DNA of 64,000 nt, from contig NZ_BMID01000001.1 in NCBI RefSeq assembly GCF_014641655.1, positions 1,354,427-1,418,426 on the forward strand. Reading direction: 5' to 3'. Below the pieces are notes generated by a model, which was given only the letters and a program-made list of their open reading frames with translations, was not told where the DNA came from and did no database searches. The translations under genes and the position numbers were made by a program. This document shows, piece by piece, positions 46,238-54,372 of this stretch (position 1 is its first letter; every line of letters starts with the position of its first letter). Origin of the DNA: Pseudoblastomonas marina (GTDB lineage Bacteria; Pseudomonadota; Alphaproteobacteria; Sphingomonadales; Sphingomonadaceae).

Positions 46238-47629
46238 CTATTTGGCGGCGCGATGGGCTTCCAGCGCCCGTTCCCGCGCTTCCTTGTGACCGATCATCTT
46301 GGCCGGGTAGTCGCCGCGCTCTTCGTCGGGCGGATCGTGGATCTCCTGGTCACCCAGCTCGGCGAGTTCGGGGACGTATTCGCGGATATAGCCCGCCGCG
46401 TCGAACTTCTCGCTCTGGGTCAGCGGGGCCATGATCCGCACGAACATGTTGCTGTCGACCCCGGTGCCGCTGATCCACTGCCAGTTGACGCCATTGTTGC
46501 CGTAATCGGCATCGACGAGGCAGTCCCAGTACCACTGCTCGCCATACCGCCAGTCGATCAGCAGGTGTTTGACGAGGAAGCTGGCGCAGATCATCCGCAC
46601 CCGGTTGTGCATCCAGCCGGTCTGCCACAGCTGGCGCATCCCGGCATCGACGATCGGATAGCCGGTCATGCCCTTCTGCCAACATGCGAGGTCCTCGCGG
46701 ATCAGGTGCCCGGAATCGGGGTTCCGCCACAGCTTGCGCTCGTCATATTCGCGATAGCTCTCGCGCGCATAATCGGGGAATTGGCAGATCACGTTCTGCG
46801 CGTAATCTCGCCAGACGATCTCCTTGAGGAAGGTCTGCCAGCCGTCCGAGCGCAGGTCCTTGAGCCGGTGATAGATTTGTACGGGTGAAATCTCGCCCCA
46901 GTGGAGATGCGGTGAGAGGCGCGAGGTGATGTCCTGCGAAGGCAGGTTGCGGCCCTCGTCGTAATCGGCGACCTCGTCGACCCACCATTCGAGCCGCGCG
47001 TGGGCGGCATCCTCGCCCACCTCCCAGAAATCGCGCAGGCCGCCCGCCCAGTCGGGCTCGGTCGGGAGCAGGTCGAAATCGTCGAGGTCGTCGCTCTCGG
47101 GCCAGCTCTCGGGCGAATGCAGCGTCGCGGGCGCGTCGAGTGCATCGCGCGGCGGCAGACATTCGAGCAGCGAACGGGCGAAGGGCGAATAGATCTTGTA
47201 GGGATCGCCCGAACCCGTCGTCACGCTGCCCGGCGGCATCAGGTAATTGCCGTCGTGGAGCACCAACTCGCATTGGTCACCGAGCGCGTCGGCGAGTTCG
47301 TCCTCGGCCTCCTTCCACCAGGGTTCGTAATGACGATTGGCGTGGATCGCGCCTGCTCCCATTTCGTCGGCAATCGCGGCGAGCACCTGCGGGGCATCGC
47401 CCTGCCGCAAGACGATCCGAGAGCGGCGGCTTCCCAACGACTTGCCGAGGCTTTCGAGCGAATGGTGCAGCCACCAGCGCGAGGCGCCGCCATAGGCATG
47501 GTCGCCCGCGCGGTCGTCGTCGAGCACGTAGACCGGGATCACCGGGCCGATTTCGGCGGCGGCATGGAGGGCGGGTTGGTCGACGAGGCGCAGGTCGCGC
47601 CGCAGCCAGACGATCTGGGGAGAACTCAT
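46238..47629 (-). CDS. phrB: Deoxyribodipyrimidine photolyase (cryptochrome/photolyase family)
   Basis: A 463-residue flavoprotein that repairs cyclobutane pyrimidine dimers using blue light. The N-terminal Rossmann antenna domain begins IVWLRRDLRLVDQPAL. The FAD domain has LSPHLHWGEISP, WRDYAQNVI, IVDAGMRQLWQTGWMHNRVRM (core GMRQLWQTGWMHNRVRM), WYWDCLVDADYGNNGVNW and WISGTGVD. The dimer- and FAD-contact residues and the tryptophan chain positions are visible, so class I CPD photolyase is likely. The start at 47629 lies only 10 bases from the -10 part of an EcfG-like promoter, so its transcript may be nearly leaderless. Confidence 0.95.
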   Translation of the reverse strand: MSSPQIVWLRRDLRLVDQPALHAAAEIGPVIPVYVLDDDRAGDHAYGGASRWWLHHSLESLGKSLGSRRSRIVLRQGDAPQVLAAIADEMGAGAIHANRHYEPWWKEAEDELADALGDQCELVLHDGNYLMPPGSVTTGSGDPYKIYSPFARSLLECLPPRDALDAPATLHSPESWPESDDLDDFDLLPTEPDWAGGLRDFWEVGEDAAHARLEWWVDEVADYDEGRNLPSQDITSRLSPHLHWGEISPVQIYHRLKDLRSDGWQTFLKEIVWRDYAQNVICQFPDYARESYREYDERKLWRNPDSGHLIREDLACWQKGMTGYPIVDAGMRQLWQTGWMHNRVRMICASFLVKHLLIDWRYGEQWYWDCLVDADYGNNGVNWQWISGTGVDSNMFVRIMAPLTQSEKFDAAGYIREYVPELAELGDQEIHDPPDEERGDYPAKMIGHKEARERALEAHRAAK

Positions 47630-47635
47630 GGCGTC

Positions 47636-47661
47636 GGAACGGGATCACCCCGTTGGCGGTT
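47636..47661 (+). promoter_or_regulatory. EcfG-like promoter of the PAP2 gene
   Basis: GGAAC (47636-47640), 17 bases, GGTT (47658-47661), facing right. It uses bases that also form the -10 and -35 of the opposite promoter. The start would fall near 47668, again almost at the ATG (47671). GGTT departs from CGTT in one base. Confidence 0.45.
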
Positions 47662-47664
47662 CCA
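47639..47664 (-). promoter_or_regulatory. EcfG-type (general stress) promoter of phrB
   Basis: The minus strand reads GGAAC, 17 bases, CGTT, an exact match to the alphaproteobacterial general-stress sigma factor consensus as I know it (GGAAC-N16/17-CGTT). The start point would be about 0-5 bases from the phrB ATG. Confidence 0.6.
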
Positions 47665-47670
47665 ACGGGC

Positions 47671-48438
47671 ATGGATGAACACAAGAAGGGCGAGGTCACG
47701 CCCCACGACCCCACCGTCCCTGCCGATACCATCCGGCTGCCCGAACGCGGCTTCGGGATCGACCGGAAGAAGGCGATCATCGCCGCCGCGATCTGCTGGG
47801 CCGGCTGGGCGGTGGTGGTCTACCTCGTCACCAATGGGCTCACCGGCGGCTTCGACCAGTGGGGCCTGATGTCCTACCGCACCGGCGAGGAACTGGGCCC
47901 GCGCGGTCCCGAGCTGGTGTTCGAAAGCGTACGCGACGTCACGGCGCTCGGCGGCGTGTTCCTGCGCAATTTGTTCGCCATCGCGGCGGTGGTCGCGCTG
48001 CTGTTCCTCAAGCTGCGCCGTGAGGCGGTGATCTATGCGCTGACGGTCGCAAGCGGCTGGCTCGCCAATACCGGCATGAAGCTTCTGGTGGGCCGCGAGC
48101 GCCCGCAGATCGTGCCGCATCTGACCGAGGCGGGCGGCGAGAGCTTCCCCAGCGGCCACAGCTTCAGCGCGGCGGTGGTCTATATCGGCATGGCGATCGC
48201 CTTTGCCGCGCTCAGCCGCCGCCACTCGGTGCGCTACACGGTGATCGGCTTCGCCATGGTCCTGAGCGCGATGGTTGCGTGGAGCCGCGTGATGCTCGGC
48301 GTCCACTTCCCCAGCGACGTCACCGCGGGCTGGCTCGGCGGCGCAGGCTGGGCGTTCCTCGCCGCGGCGCTGTTCTACGCCCCAGCCAAGGCGGCGGCGG
48401 ACAGCGAGACTGTCAGGAAGATGGATCCGTCGGAATAA
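47671..48438 (+). CDS. PAP2-family membrane phosphatase
   Basis: A 255-residue inner-membrane phosphatase with five or six helices. It has the three motifs of type 2 phosphatidic acid phosphatases: KLLVGRERP, PSGHSFSAA and SRVMLGVHFPSDVTAG, including both catalytic histidines and the aspartate. It likely removes phosphate from undecaprenyl pyrophosphate, phosphatidate or phosphatidylglycerophosphate on the periplasmic face. The ATG at 47671 is used; the frame upstream belongs to the antisense of phrB. It is divergent from photolyase and its 3' end overlaps the YdjM-type gene by 26 bases on the other strand. Confidence 0.92.
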   Translation: MDEHKKGEVTPHDPTVPADTIRLPERGFGIDRKKAIIAAAICWAGWAVVVYLVTNGLTGGFDQWGLMSYRTGEELGPRGPELVFESVRDVTALGGVFLRNLFAIAAVVALLFLKLRREAVIYALTVASGWLANTGMKLLVGRERPQIVPHLTEAGGESFPSGHSFSAAVVYIGMAIAFAALSRRHSVRYTVIGFAMVLSAMVAWSRVMLGVHFPSDVTAGWLGGAGWAFLAAALFYAPAKAAADSETVRKMDPSE

Positions 48439-49384
48439 GCCTTTCCGACTGAGATTTCGCTAGCAAAACGGAAAAACGACCTCGTGCACTTGGGTGATAG
48501 TACCGGGCATCGCGAACAACAATTCGGCCCGACTCATCGCATTCCAGAAACGGAACTCGAGACCAGAAGAGGAAGGCGCTCACTTCGCTGTCGGATGCGG
48601 GAACGCTGGCTGTGCCACATTGTGAAGCATCGAACGCAGGTGGTTGCTCCGTAGAACCAAGGACACCGTCGATGATGGTTTGAGAAAGGATGAGCGGCGG
48701 TCGCTCGTCTAAGACACCGCTATTGGGAATGATCAACTCGCGCTCCCAGAATGCGAGCGGAACAGGCGAGGCAATCGCCTGATCGAAATTCGCTCCCCTA
48801 ACATTCTCAGCATGCCAAGTGATTATCGCATTTGTACCGATATAGGCCACTGCAGCGGCCATCGCGACTTGGCCAGCCTTCCGCCAATCCCCACCATGCT
48901 TCTCGCGCCGGAGCGACAGCCACAGGCCGATGCCGAGGATCGCCCAGAGCCACACGTCGATGATGAACAGCACGTCGCCGTAGAACCAGCGGCTCGAGAA
49001 CGGCTCGAGCAGGCGGATACCGTAGACGTTGAGCCAGTCGAGCACCGGGTGGGTAAGGCAGCCGATGAAGGACAGCGCGTAGAGCCAGCCGAAATGCACC
49101 GGCAGCCGCCCCTCGGGCCGCTTGCCGCGCCGCGCCTGCCAGCGATCCCAGCCATAGAGCAGCCCCGCCAGCACCAGCGGCAGCAGCACCCAGGCGATGG
49201 GCCCATGCGTGATCCCGCGCCGAAAGCCGAGATGCTCGGCGCCCTCGAGCCACAGGAAGCAGGCCGCATCGACATCGGGCAGGTTCGCCCCGATGATGAG
49301 CGCGGGCATGGCGAGCCCGGTCTTGCGCTTGAGCCCCGCCTGTCCGATCACCGCGCCGACGAGGCTATGGGTTAGGTTATCCAT
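48413..49384 (-). CDS. YdjM-type membrane-bound metal-dependent hydrolase family protein
   Basis: A 323-residue membrane protein of the YdjM/DUF457 group. Conserved parts are MDNLTHSLVGAVIGQAGL at the N-terminus, GANLPDVDA, FRRGITHGP and IGCLTHPVLDWLN, whose His and Asp residues likely bind metal. Four or five helices occupy residues ~25-200. The last ~130 residues are a soluble tail. Bases 48440-48860, which encode that tail, are visibly more AT-rich than the rest of the gene and its neighbours. Substrate is unknown; membrane lipid turnover is only a guess. It overlaps the PAP2 gene tail-to-tail by 26 bases. Confidence 0.86.
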   Translation of the reverse strand: MDNLTHSLVGAVIGQAGLKRKTGLAMPALIIGANLPDVDAACFLWLEGAEHLGFRRGITHGPIAWVLLPLVLAGLLYGWDRWQARRGKRPEGRLPVHFGWLYALSFIGCLTHPVLDWLNVYGIRLLEPFSSRWFYGDVLFIIDVWLWAILGIGLWLSLRREKHGGDWRKAGQVAMAAAVAYIGTNAIITWHAENVRGANFDQAIASPVPLAFWERELIIPNSGVLDERPPLILSQTIIDGVLGSTEQPPAFDASQCGTASVPASDSEVSAFLFWSRVPFLECDESGRIVVRDARYYHPSARGRFSVLLAKSQSERLIPTDPSS

Positions 49385-49402
49385 GCCCCCGCCGGAAACT
49401 GC

Positions 49403-50437
49403 CTACTGCGGATCCTGCGCGGTGCCGTCGACGGTCCAGGTCTGGCCCGAGCCGAGGAGCTTGGCGAGATCGGCCTGCTTGCCTTCGCTGGCGCGCGCGC
49501 GGTCTTCGATCACGGCGGTCTCGAAGGTCGGGTGCGGATCGTCGTAGAGCACGCCGAGAGCCATCGGGAACGGGCCGAACGGCATCTCGACCAGCATGTG
49601 CGCGATCGAGCGGTTCTTGACGTCGTGGACGATCACGCCCGCCGCTTCCCAGTCACCGTCGGTCACGTCAACCACTTCGAGGCTCAATGTCTCGCGGTTG
49701 AGCGTGATGCCCTTCGTGTCGCCCGCGAACAGCATCGGCTTGCCGTCCTCGAGCCAGAGCTGGCGATCCTCGGCGCCCTTGGGGGCGGCGAAATCGTCGA
49801 ACACGTCCTTGTTGTAGACGATGCAGTTCTGGAAGATCTCGATGAAGGCCGCGCCCTGGTGTGCGTGGGCGGCCTTTAGGACGTCGGGAAGGTGCTTCGA
49901 TACGTCGAACCCGCGGCCGACGAAGCGCGCGCCCGATCCGAGCGCGAAGGCGGCGGGGCGCGCCGGGTGGTCGTAGCTGCCCAGCGGAGTCGAAGGGCTA
50001 CGCGTGCCCTCGCGGCTGGTGGGCGAATACTGGCCCTTGGTGAGCCCGTAGATCTCGTTGTTGAACAGCATGATCTGCATGTTCACGTTGCGCCGCAGCA
50101 CGTGCATCAGGTGGTTGCCGCCGATCGACAGCCCGTCGCCGTCGCCGGTCACCAGCCAGATGTCGAGTTCAGGATTGGCGAGCTTGGCTCCGGTCGCCAC
50201 CGCCGGCGCGCGGCCGTGGATCGTGTGGAAGCCGTAGGTCTCCATGTAATAGGGAAAGCGGCTCGAACAGCCGATGCCGGAGATGAACACGGTCTTCGCC
50301 GGATCGCAGCCGAGCTCGGGCAGCGTGCGCTGCACGGCCTTGAGGATCGCGTAATCCCCGCAGCCCGGACACCAGCGGACCTCCTGGTCGGTGACCCAGT
50401 CCTTAAGCGTGGTTTCGATATTAGCTGGGGCGTTCAT
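49403..50437 (-). CDS. korB: 2-oxoacid:ferredoxin oxidoreductase, beta subunit
   Basis: A 344-residue thiamine-diphosphate subunit. It has RWCPGCGDYAILKAVQR with iron-sulfur cysteines, FISGIGCSSRFPYY, the ThDP motif VTGDGDGLSIGGNH with NNEIYGLTKGQYSPTS, and GARFVGRGFDV. With the alpha subunit at 50831-52765 it should convert 2-oxoglutarate and CoA to succinyl-CoA with reduction of ferredoxin. It is oxygen-tolerant in some aerobes and an alternative to the dehydrogenase complex. The start at 50437 lies 16 bases inside the preceding small membrane gene, so its translation may depend on that gene. Confidence 0.95.
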   Translation of the reverse strand: MNAPANIETTLKDWVTDQEVRWCPGCGDYAILKAVQRTLPELGCDPAKTVFISGIGCSSRFPYYMETYGFHTIHGRAPAVATGAKLANPELDIWLVTGDGDGLSIGGNHLMHVLRRNVNMQIMLFNNEIYGLTKGQYSPTSREGTRSPSTPLGSYDHPARPAAFALGSGARFVGRGFDVSKHLPDVLKAAHAHQGAAFIEIFQNCIVYNKDVFDDFAAPKGAEDRQLWLEDGKPMLFAGDTKGITLNRETLSLEVVDVTDGDWEAAGVIVHDVKNRSIAHMLVEMPFGPFPMALGVLYDDPHPTFETAVIEDRARASEGKQADLAKLLGSGQTWTVDGTAQDPQ

Positions 50438-50831
50438 TTTGCTTTGACTTTCCCATTAGATAGGCATGCAGGAGGACGTGCAGCCCCACACCTGCGTAAA
50501 CTCCGGAAAAAAACTTCCAGATGTAATCGTCCGATCCACCTAGGAGTGGGGCAACCCAAGGCATCAACCCCAATCCGACAAGGGCGATAATCGTCGAGCG
50601 TATTCGTTTTTCTGATTGTTCTTTACCATAGCCGTCGGCGAACATCCGACGAACGATAGGTAGGAGCAGGATCCCCATTATCATGGCAACGACTAGCCCT
50701 ATCGACATCGCGAGAACCGAACTGTTTTGAGCTTCACCTAGCGAAGCAGCCCACTGCCCGGTCATGTAGAACGGAGCAGCGAGAACCAAGAGCGCGAATA
50801 GCAACAACGCGGGAGGAGAAATCCGCGACAT
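50421..50831 (-). CDS. Small AT-rich membrane protein wedged between korA and korB
   Basis: A 136-residue protein with four predicted helices: about 6-24, 39-60, 81-98 and 108-128. It has a charged loop GYGKEQSEKRIRS after helix 2 and a basic tail. No family is recognised. Base composition of 50440-50830 is clearly lower in GC than korA and korB. The ATG at 50831 shares a base with the korA stop (TGATG), and the stop lies 17 bases inside korB, so the gene is seamlessly integrated into the operon. It is either a transferred insertion that kept the reading pattern or a fast-evolving membrane partner. Confidence 0.75.
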   Translation of the reverse strand: MSRISPPALLLFALLVLAAPFYMTGQWAASLGEAQNSSVLAMSIGLVVAMIMGILLLPIVRRMFADGYGKEQSEKRIRSTIIALVGLGLMPWVAPLLGGSDDYIWKFFSGVYAGVGLHVLLHAYLMGKSKQNERPS

Positions 50832-52765
50832 CAGTCAGCCTCCGTGCTGGGAAGTTGCTGATCGTTGGCCGGGACCTCGCCGCCTTCGTTCCCCTCGATA
50901 TCATCGAAGAACTTGCCGATCGCCGCTTCGAGCTCGGCGATCTGGAAGGGCTGGCCGCTGGTCTTGGTGAGCGGAATCGCGTCGATAAGGTACTGGTCGC
51001 GCAGCACGGTCTTGAACTGGCCGGTGTTCATCTCGGGCACCAGCACGTGGTCGTAGCCGCGCAGCAGCTCGCCGAGATTGGCGGGGAGCGGCCAGATATG
51101 GCGGACGTGAATCTGCGAAACGTCGCAACCCTTGGCGCGCGCGCGGCCCACCGCCTGGTGGATCGGGCCGAAGGTGCTGCCCCAGCCCACCACCGCGAGC
51201 TTGCCGCCGGGTTCGCCGAGGCAGACGTCCTGGTCGGGTACGTCGACGCCGAGCACCTTGTCGCGGCGGGCATCGGTCATCCGCTGGTGGTTGTCGGGTG
51301 CGTAGTCGATATGACCGGTGCCCTCGGCCTTCTCGATCCCGCCGATGCGGTGCATCAGGCCGGGCGTGCCGGGCTTGATCCACGGCCGCGCGCCGTGCTC
51401 GTCGCGAGCGTAGGGGAGCAGTTCCCCCTCCTCTTTTGGGCCCTGCTTCTCGGTGGTGAACTTGGCCGGGAACGGCGTGTAGTCGGCCGGGTTCGGCACT
51501 TTCCACGGCTCGGCGGCATTGGCGATATAGCCGTCGGTCAGCAGCATCACCGGGGTCATGTACTTGACCGCGATGCGCACCGCCTCGATCGCGCAATCGA
51601 ACGCGTCGGACGGGCTGCGCGCGGCCACCACCGGCATCGGCGCATCGCCGTTGCGGCCATAGACCGCCTGGTAGAGATCGCTCTGCTCGGTCTTGGTCGG
51701 CAGGCCGGTCGACGGCCCGCCGCGCTGCGAATTGACCACCACCAGCGGCAGCTCGGTCATGATCGCGAGGCCCATCGCCTCGGTCTTGAGCGCGATGCCC
51801 GGGCCCGAGGACGAGGTGACGCCGAGGCTCCCCGCCCAGCTCGCGCCGATGGCGGCGCAGATCGCGGCGATCTCGTCTTCGGCCTGAAAGGTCGTGACGC
51901 CGAATTCCTTCAGCCGCGCGAGGTGATGGAGGATCGCGGAGGCGGGCGTGATCGGATAGCCGCCGAAGAACATCGGCAGTTCGGCCAGCTGCACGCCTGC
52001 GACGAGACCGAGGCTGATCGCCTCCGCGCCCGTCACCGTGCGATAGAGGCCCGGTTCGCTCGGCACCGGCGGCAGTTCGACCTGCTTGAGCGGACCGGCG
52101 ATCTCGGCGGTCTCGCCATAGGCGTGGCCCGCATCGAGCGCCGCGATATTGGCGTCGGCGATCTCGGGCTTCCTGGCGAACTTCTGCTTGAGCCAGTCGT
52201 GGATCGGCTTGCGGTCGCGGTCGAACATCCACAGCGCGAGGCCGAGGGTCCACATGTTCTTCGAGCGCAGCGCATCCTTGTTGCCGAGGCCGAACGGCGC
52301 GACCGCCTCGATCGTGCGCGCCGAGATGTCGAAGGCCAGCAGGTCGTATTTGGCCAGGCTGCCGTCTTCGAGCGGATTGGTCTCGTATTCGGCCTTCTGG
52401 AGGTTGCGCTTGGTGAAGGCGCCGGTGTCGGCGATAATCAGACCGCCGGGCTTCAATGACTTCAGGTTCACCTTCAGCGCGGCCGGGTTCATCGCCACCA
52501 GCACGTCGGGCGCGTCCCCCGCGGTATTGATCTCGCGGCTGCCGAAATTGATCTGGAACGCCGAGACGCCGAACAGCGTGCCCTGCGGCGCGCGGATTTC
52601 CGCCGGGAAATCGGGGAAGGTCGCGAGGTCGTTGCCCGCCAGCGCGGTCGAGAGCGTGAACTGCCCGCCGGTCAATTGCATCCCGTCGCCGGAGTCGCCG
52701 GCAAAGCGGACGACGATGGCGTCGGGAGCTGCGGGAGCGTCGGAATTGTGTACTGCGGTGGCCAT
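50831..52765 (-). CDS. korA: 2-oxoacid:ferredoxin oxidoreductase, alpha (fused gamma-alpha) subunit
   Basis: A 644-residue subunit combining an N-terminal gamma domain (about 15-210; VRFAGDSGDGMQLTGGQ, APQGTLFGVSAFQ) with the pyruvate/2-oxoacid-binding alpha domain (about 230-640; GGYPITPASAILH, FQAEDEIAAICAAIGASWAG, TSSSGPGIALKTEAMGLAI). The fused form is typical of KorA. It pairs with KorB downstream but is separated from it by a small membrane gene. The ATG at 52765 lies in a 119-base spacer with the divergent hydrolase. Confidence 0.95.
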   Translation of the reverse strand: MATAVHNSDAPAAPDAIVVRFAGDSGDGMQLTGGQFTLSTALAGNDLATFPDFPAEIRAPQGTLFGVSAFQINFGSREINTAGDAPDVLVAMNPAALKVNLKSLKPGGLIIADTGAFTKRNLQKAEYETNPLEDGSLAKYDLLAFDISARTIEAVAPFGLGNKDALRSKNMWTLGLALWMFDRDRKPIHDWLKQKFARKPEIADANIAALDAGHAYGETAEIAGPLKQVELPPVPSEPGLYRTVTGAEAISLGLVAGVQLAELPMFFGGYPITPASAILHHLARLKEFGVTTFQAEDEIAAICAAIGASWAGSLGVTSSSGPGIALKTEAMGLAIMTELPLVVVNSQRGGPSTGLPTKTEQSDLYQAVYGRNGDAPMPVVAARSPSDAFDCAIEAVRIAVKYMTPVMLLTDGYIANAAEPWKVPNPADYTPFPAKFTTEKQGPKEEGELLPYARDEHGARPWIKPGTPGLMHRIGGIEKAEGTGHIDYAPDNHQRMTDARRDKVLGVDVPDQDVCLGEPGGKLAVVGWGSTFGPIHQAVGRARAKGCDVSQIHVRHIWPLPANLGELLRGYDHVLVPEMNTGQFKTVLRDQYLIDAIPLTKTSGQPFQIAELEAAIGKFFDDIEGNEGGEVPANDQQLPSTEAD

Positions 52766-52835
52766 GAATGTCCCGTTGGTTGGCCAGCCCCTATGCTCCC
52801 GACTGGCGGCGCGGACAACCCTGCTTTCCTCCTCC

Positions 52836-52860
52836 GGAACACCGCGTTAAGCGAGCGGTT
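52836..52860 (+). promoter_or_regulatory. EcfG-like promoter of the alpha/beta hydrolase gene
   Basis: GGAAC (52836-52840), 16 bases, GGTT (52857-52860) fits the general-stress promoter pattern with one change in the -10 box. A start near 52867 leaves an 18-base leader containing AGGAGA before the GTG at 52885. Confidence 0.45.
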
Positions 52861-52884
52861 GAAAGCCTCGACAGGAGAATTTGC

Positions 52885-53844
52885 GTGACCGATACCGAAC
52901 ACTACGTACGCGACGACGTCGCCGGCTTCCTCGCCATGCTCGAACAGATGGGCCGACCGGGGGTCGAGGAACTGCCGGTCGAGCAAGGGCGCGCGGGGAT
53001 GCGCGCGCTGGGCGCGATCGCCGAGGCCGAGCCGCGCGCGCTCGCGGTGATCCGCGACCTCACCTGCCCCGGCCCCGAAGGCGAGATCCCGCTGCGCTTC
53101 TACGATACGCAGGAAGAGCGCGCGCCCGGCCCGGTGGTGGTGTTCCTCCACGGCGGCGGCCACGTGATCGGCGATCTCGAAGTCTATCACTCGCTCTGCA
53201 CCGAGATCTGCGCCACGCTCGACCTGCCGGTGATGTCGGTCGACTATCGCCTCGCGCCCGAGCATCCCTTCCCCGCCGCGCCCGACGATTGCGAGGCGGC
53301 GGCGCGCTGGATCGCGACTTCTCCGGAGGAACTGGGCCGGGAATTCACCGGGCTGGTCATCACCGGCGACAGCGCGGGCGGCAACCTCACCATCGTCACC
53401 ACCCATGCACTCGGCGTCGAGCCGGCCGAGGTGCCGGTGGTGCTGCAGGCGCCGATCTACCCGATCGCGGGCGATATCTCGCAGACGGCGAGCTTCCGCG
53501 ATTTCGCCGAAGGATTCCTCCTCACCGGCGCGGCAATGAAATGGTTCAGCGACCAGTATCGCGGCGATCCGCTCAGCCACCGCATGTTCCCGCTGCTCGA
53601 GGAGGCGGAAAACGTGCCGCCCACCGTTGTGATCACCGCCGGGCTCGATCCGCTGCGCGATTCGGGGCGCGAATACGCCCAGCACCTGATCGAACGCGGG
53701 GTCGATACGACCTATCTTGAGGCGCAAGGCAACATCCACGGCTTCGCCACGCTTCGAAAGGCGATGCCCAGCGCGCAGAACGACGTCGGCGCGCTGCTCG
53801 ACGCGATGCACCTGCTGCTGCGCCGCCACGGACACGTCGCATGA
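52885..53844 (+). CDS. Alpha/beta hydrolase, hormone-sensitive lipase-like esterase
   Basis: A 319-residue cytoplasmic esterase. The oxyanion motif HGGG in VVFLHGGGHVIGD, DYRLAPEHPFPAAPDD, the nucleophile in ITGDSAGGNL, the Asp in AGLDPLRDSG and the His in GNIHGFATL form a complete triad of the bacterial HSL (family IV) group. The GTG at 52885 has AGGAGA 6 bases upstream; upstream in-frame codons run through the promoter and look non-coding. Substrate is probably a short-chain ester. It overlaps rppH by 4 bases (ATGA), and an EcfG-like promoter precedes it. Confidence 0.92.
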   Translation: MTDTEHYVRDDVAGFLAMLEQMGRPGVEELPVEQGRAGMRALGAIAEAEPRALAVIRDLTCPGPEGEIPLRFYDTQEERAPGPVVVFLHGGGHVIGDLEVYHSLCTEICATLDLPVMSVDYRLAPEHPFPAAPDDCEAAARWIATSPEELGREFTGLVITGDSAGGNLTIVTTHALGVEPAEVPVVLQAPIYPIAGDISQTASFRDFAEGFLLTGAAMKWFSDQYRGDPLSHRMFPLLEEAENVPPTVVITAGLDPLRDSGREYAQHLIERGVDTTYLEAQGNIHGFATLRKAMPSAQNDVGALLDAMHLLLRRHGHVA

Positions 53845-54326
53845 GCACCGCCAACAAGGACGCGACGCAGTATCGCCCCTGCGTGGGCGTGATGCTCATC
53901 AACGGCCACGGCCAGGCCTTCGTCGGCAAGCGGATCGACACCAAGGAGGGCGACTGGTGGCAGATGCCGCAGGGCGGCGTCGACGAGGGCGAGGACCTGC
54001 GCGAGGCCGCCTATCGCGAACTGCACGAGGAAACCGGCGTCCGGCGCGAGCATGTCGAGTTCGTCGCCGAGACCGAAAACGAGCTGTTCTACGACCTCCC
54101 GCCCGAACTTCACGGCAAGCTATGGGGTGGCAAGTATCGGGGCCAGCGCCAGACATGGTACTGCGCGCGCTTCCTCGGCACCGACGAGGACATCGACCTC
54201 GAGGCGCATTCGCATCCCGAATTTTCCGAATGGCGCTGGGTCGAGCGGGCCTCGCTGCCCGAGCTGATCATCCCGTTCAAGAAGCCCGTCTATCGCACCG
54301 TGGTCGAGGAATTTCGCGACATCTGA
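53841..54326 (+). CDS. rppH: RNA pyrophosphohydrolase (Nudix)
   Basis: A 161-residue Nudix enzyme that converts the 5' triphosphate (or diphosphate) of mRNA to monophosphate, starting RNase E decay; it may also act on dinucleoside polyphosphates. YRPCVGVMLIN and WWQMPQGGVDEGED lead into the Nudix box (GGVDEGEDLREAAYRELHEE, residues ~43-65), and GQRQTWYCARFLG and EFSEWRWVE follow, as in RppH/IalA. Coupled to the hydrolase by a 4-base overlap, it may share the stress-type promoter at 52836-52860. Confidence 0.95.
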   Translation: MSTANKDATQYRPCVGVMLINGHGQAFVGKRIDTKEGDWWQMPQGGVDEGEDLREAAYRELHEETGVRREHVEFVAETENELFYDLPPELHGKLWGGKYRGQRQTWYCARFLGTDEDIDLEAHSHPEFSEWRWVERASLPELIIPFKKPVYRTVVEEFRDI

Positions 54327-54372
54327 GAAAGACCTATACTGCGTTCGGCATCACTATCATTTGCGGCTGGTC

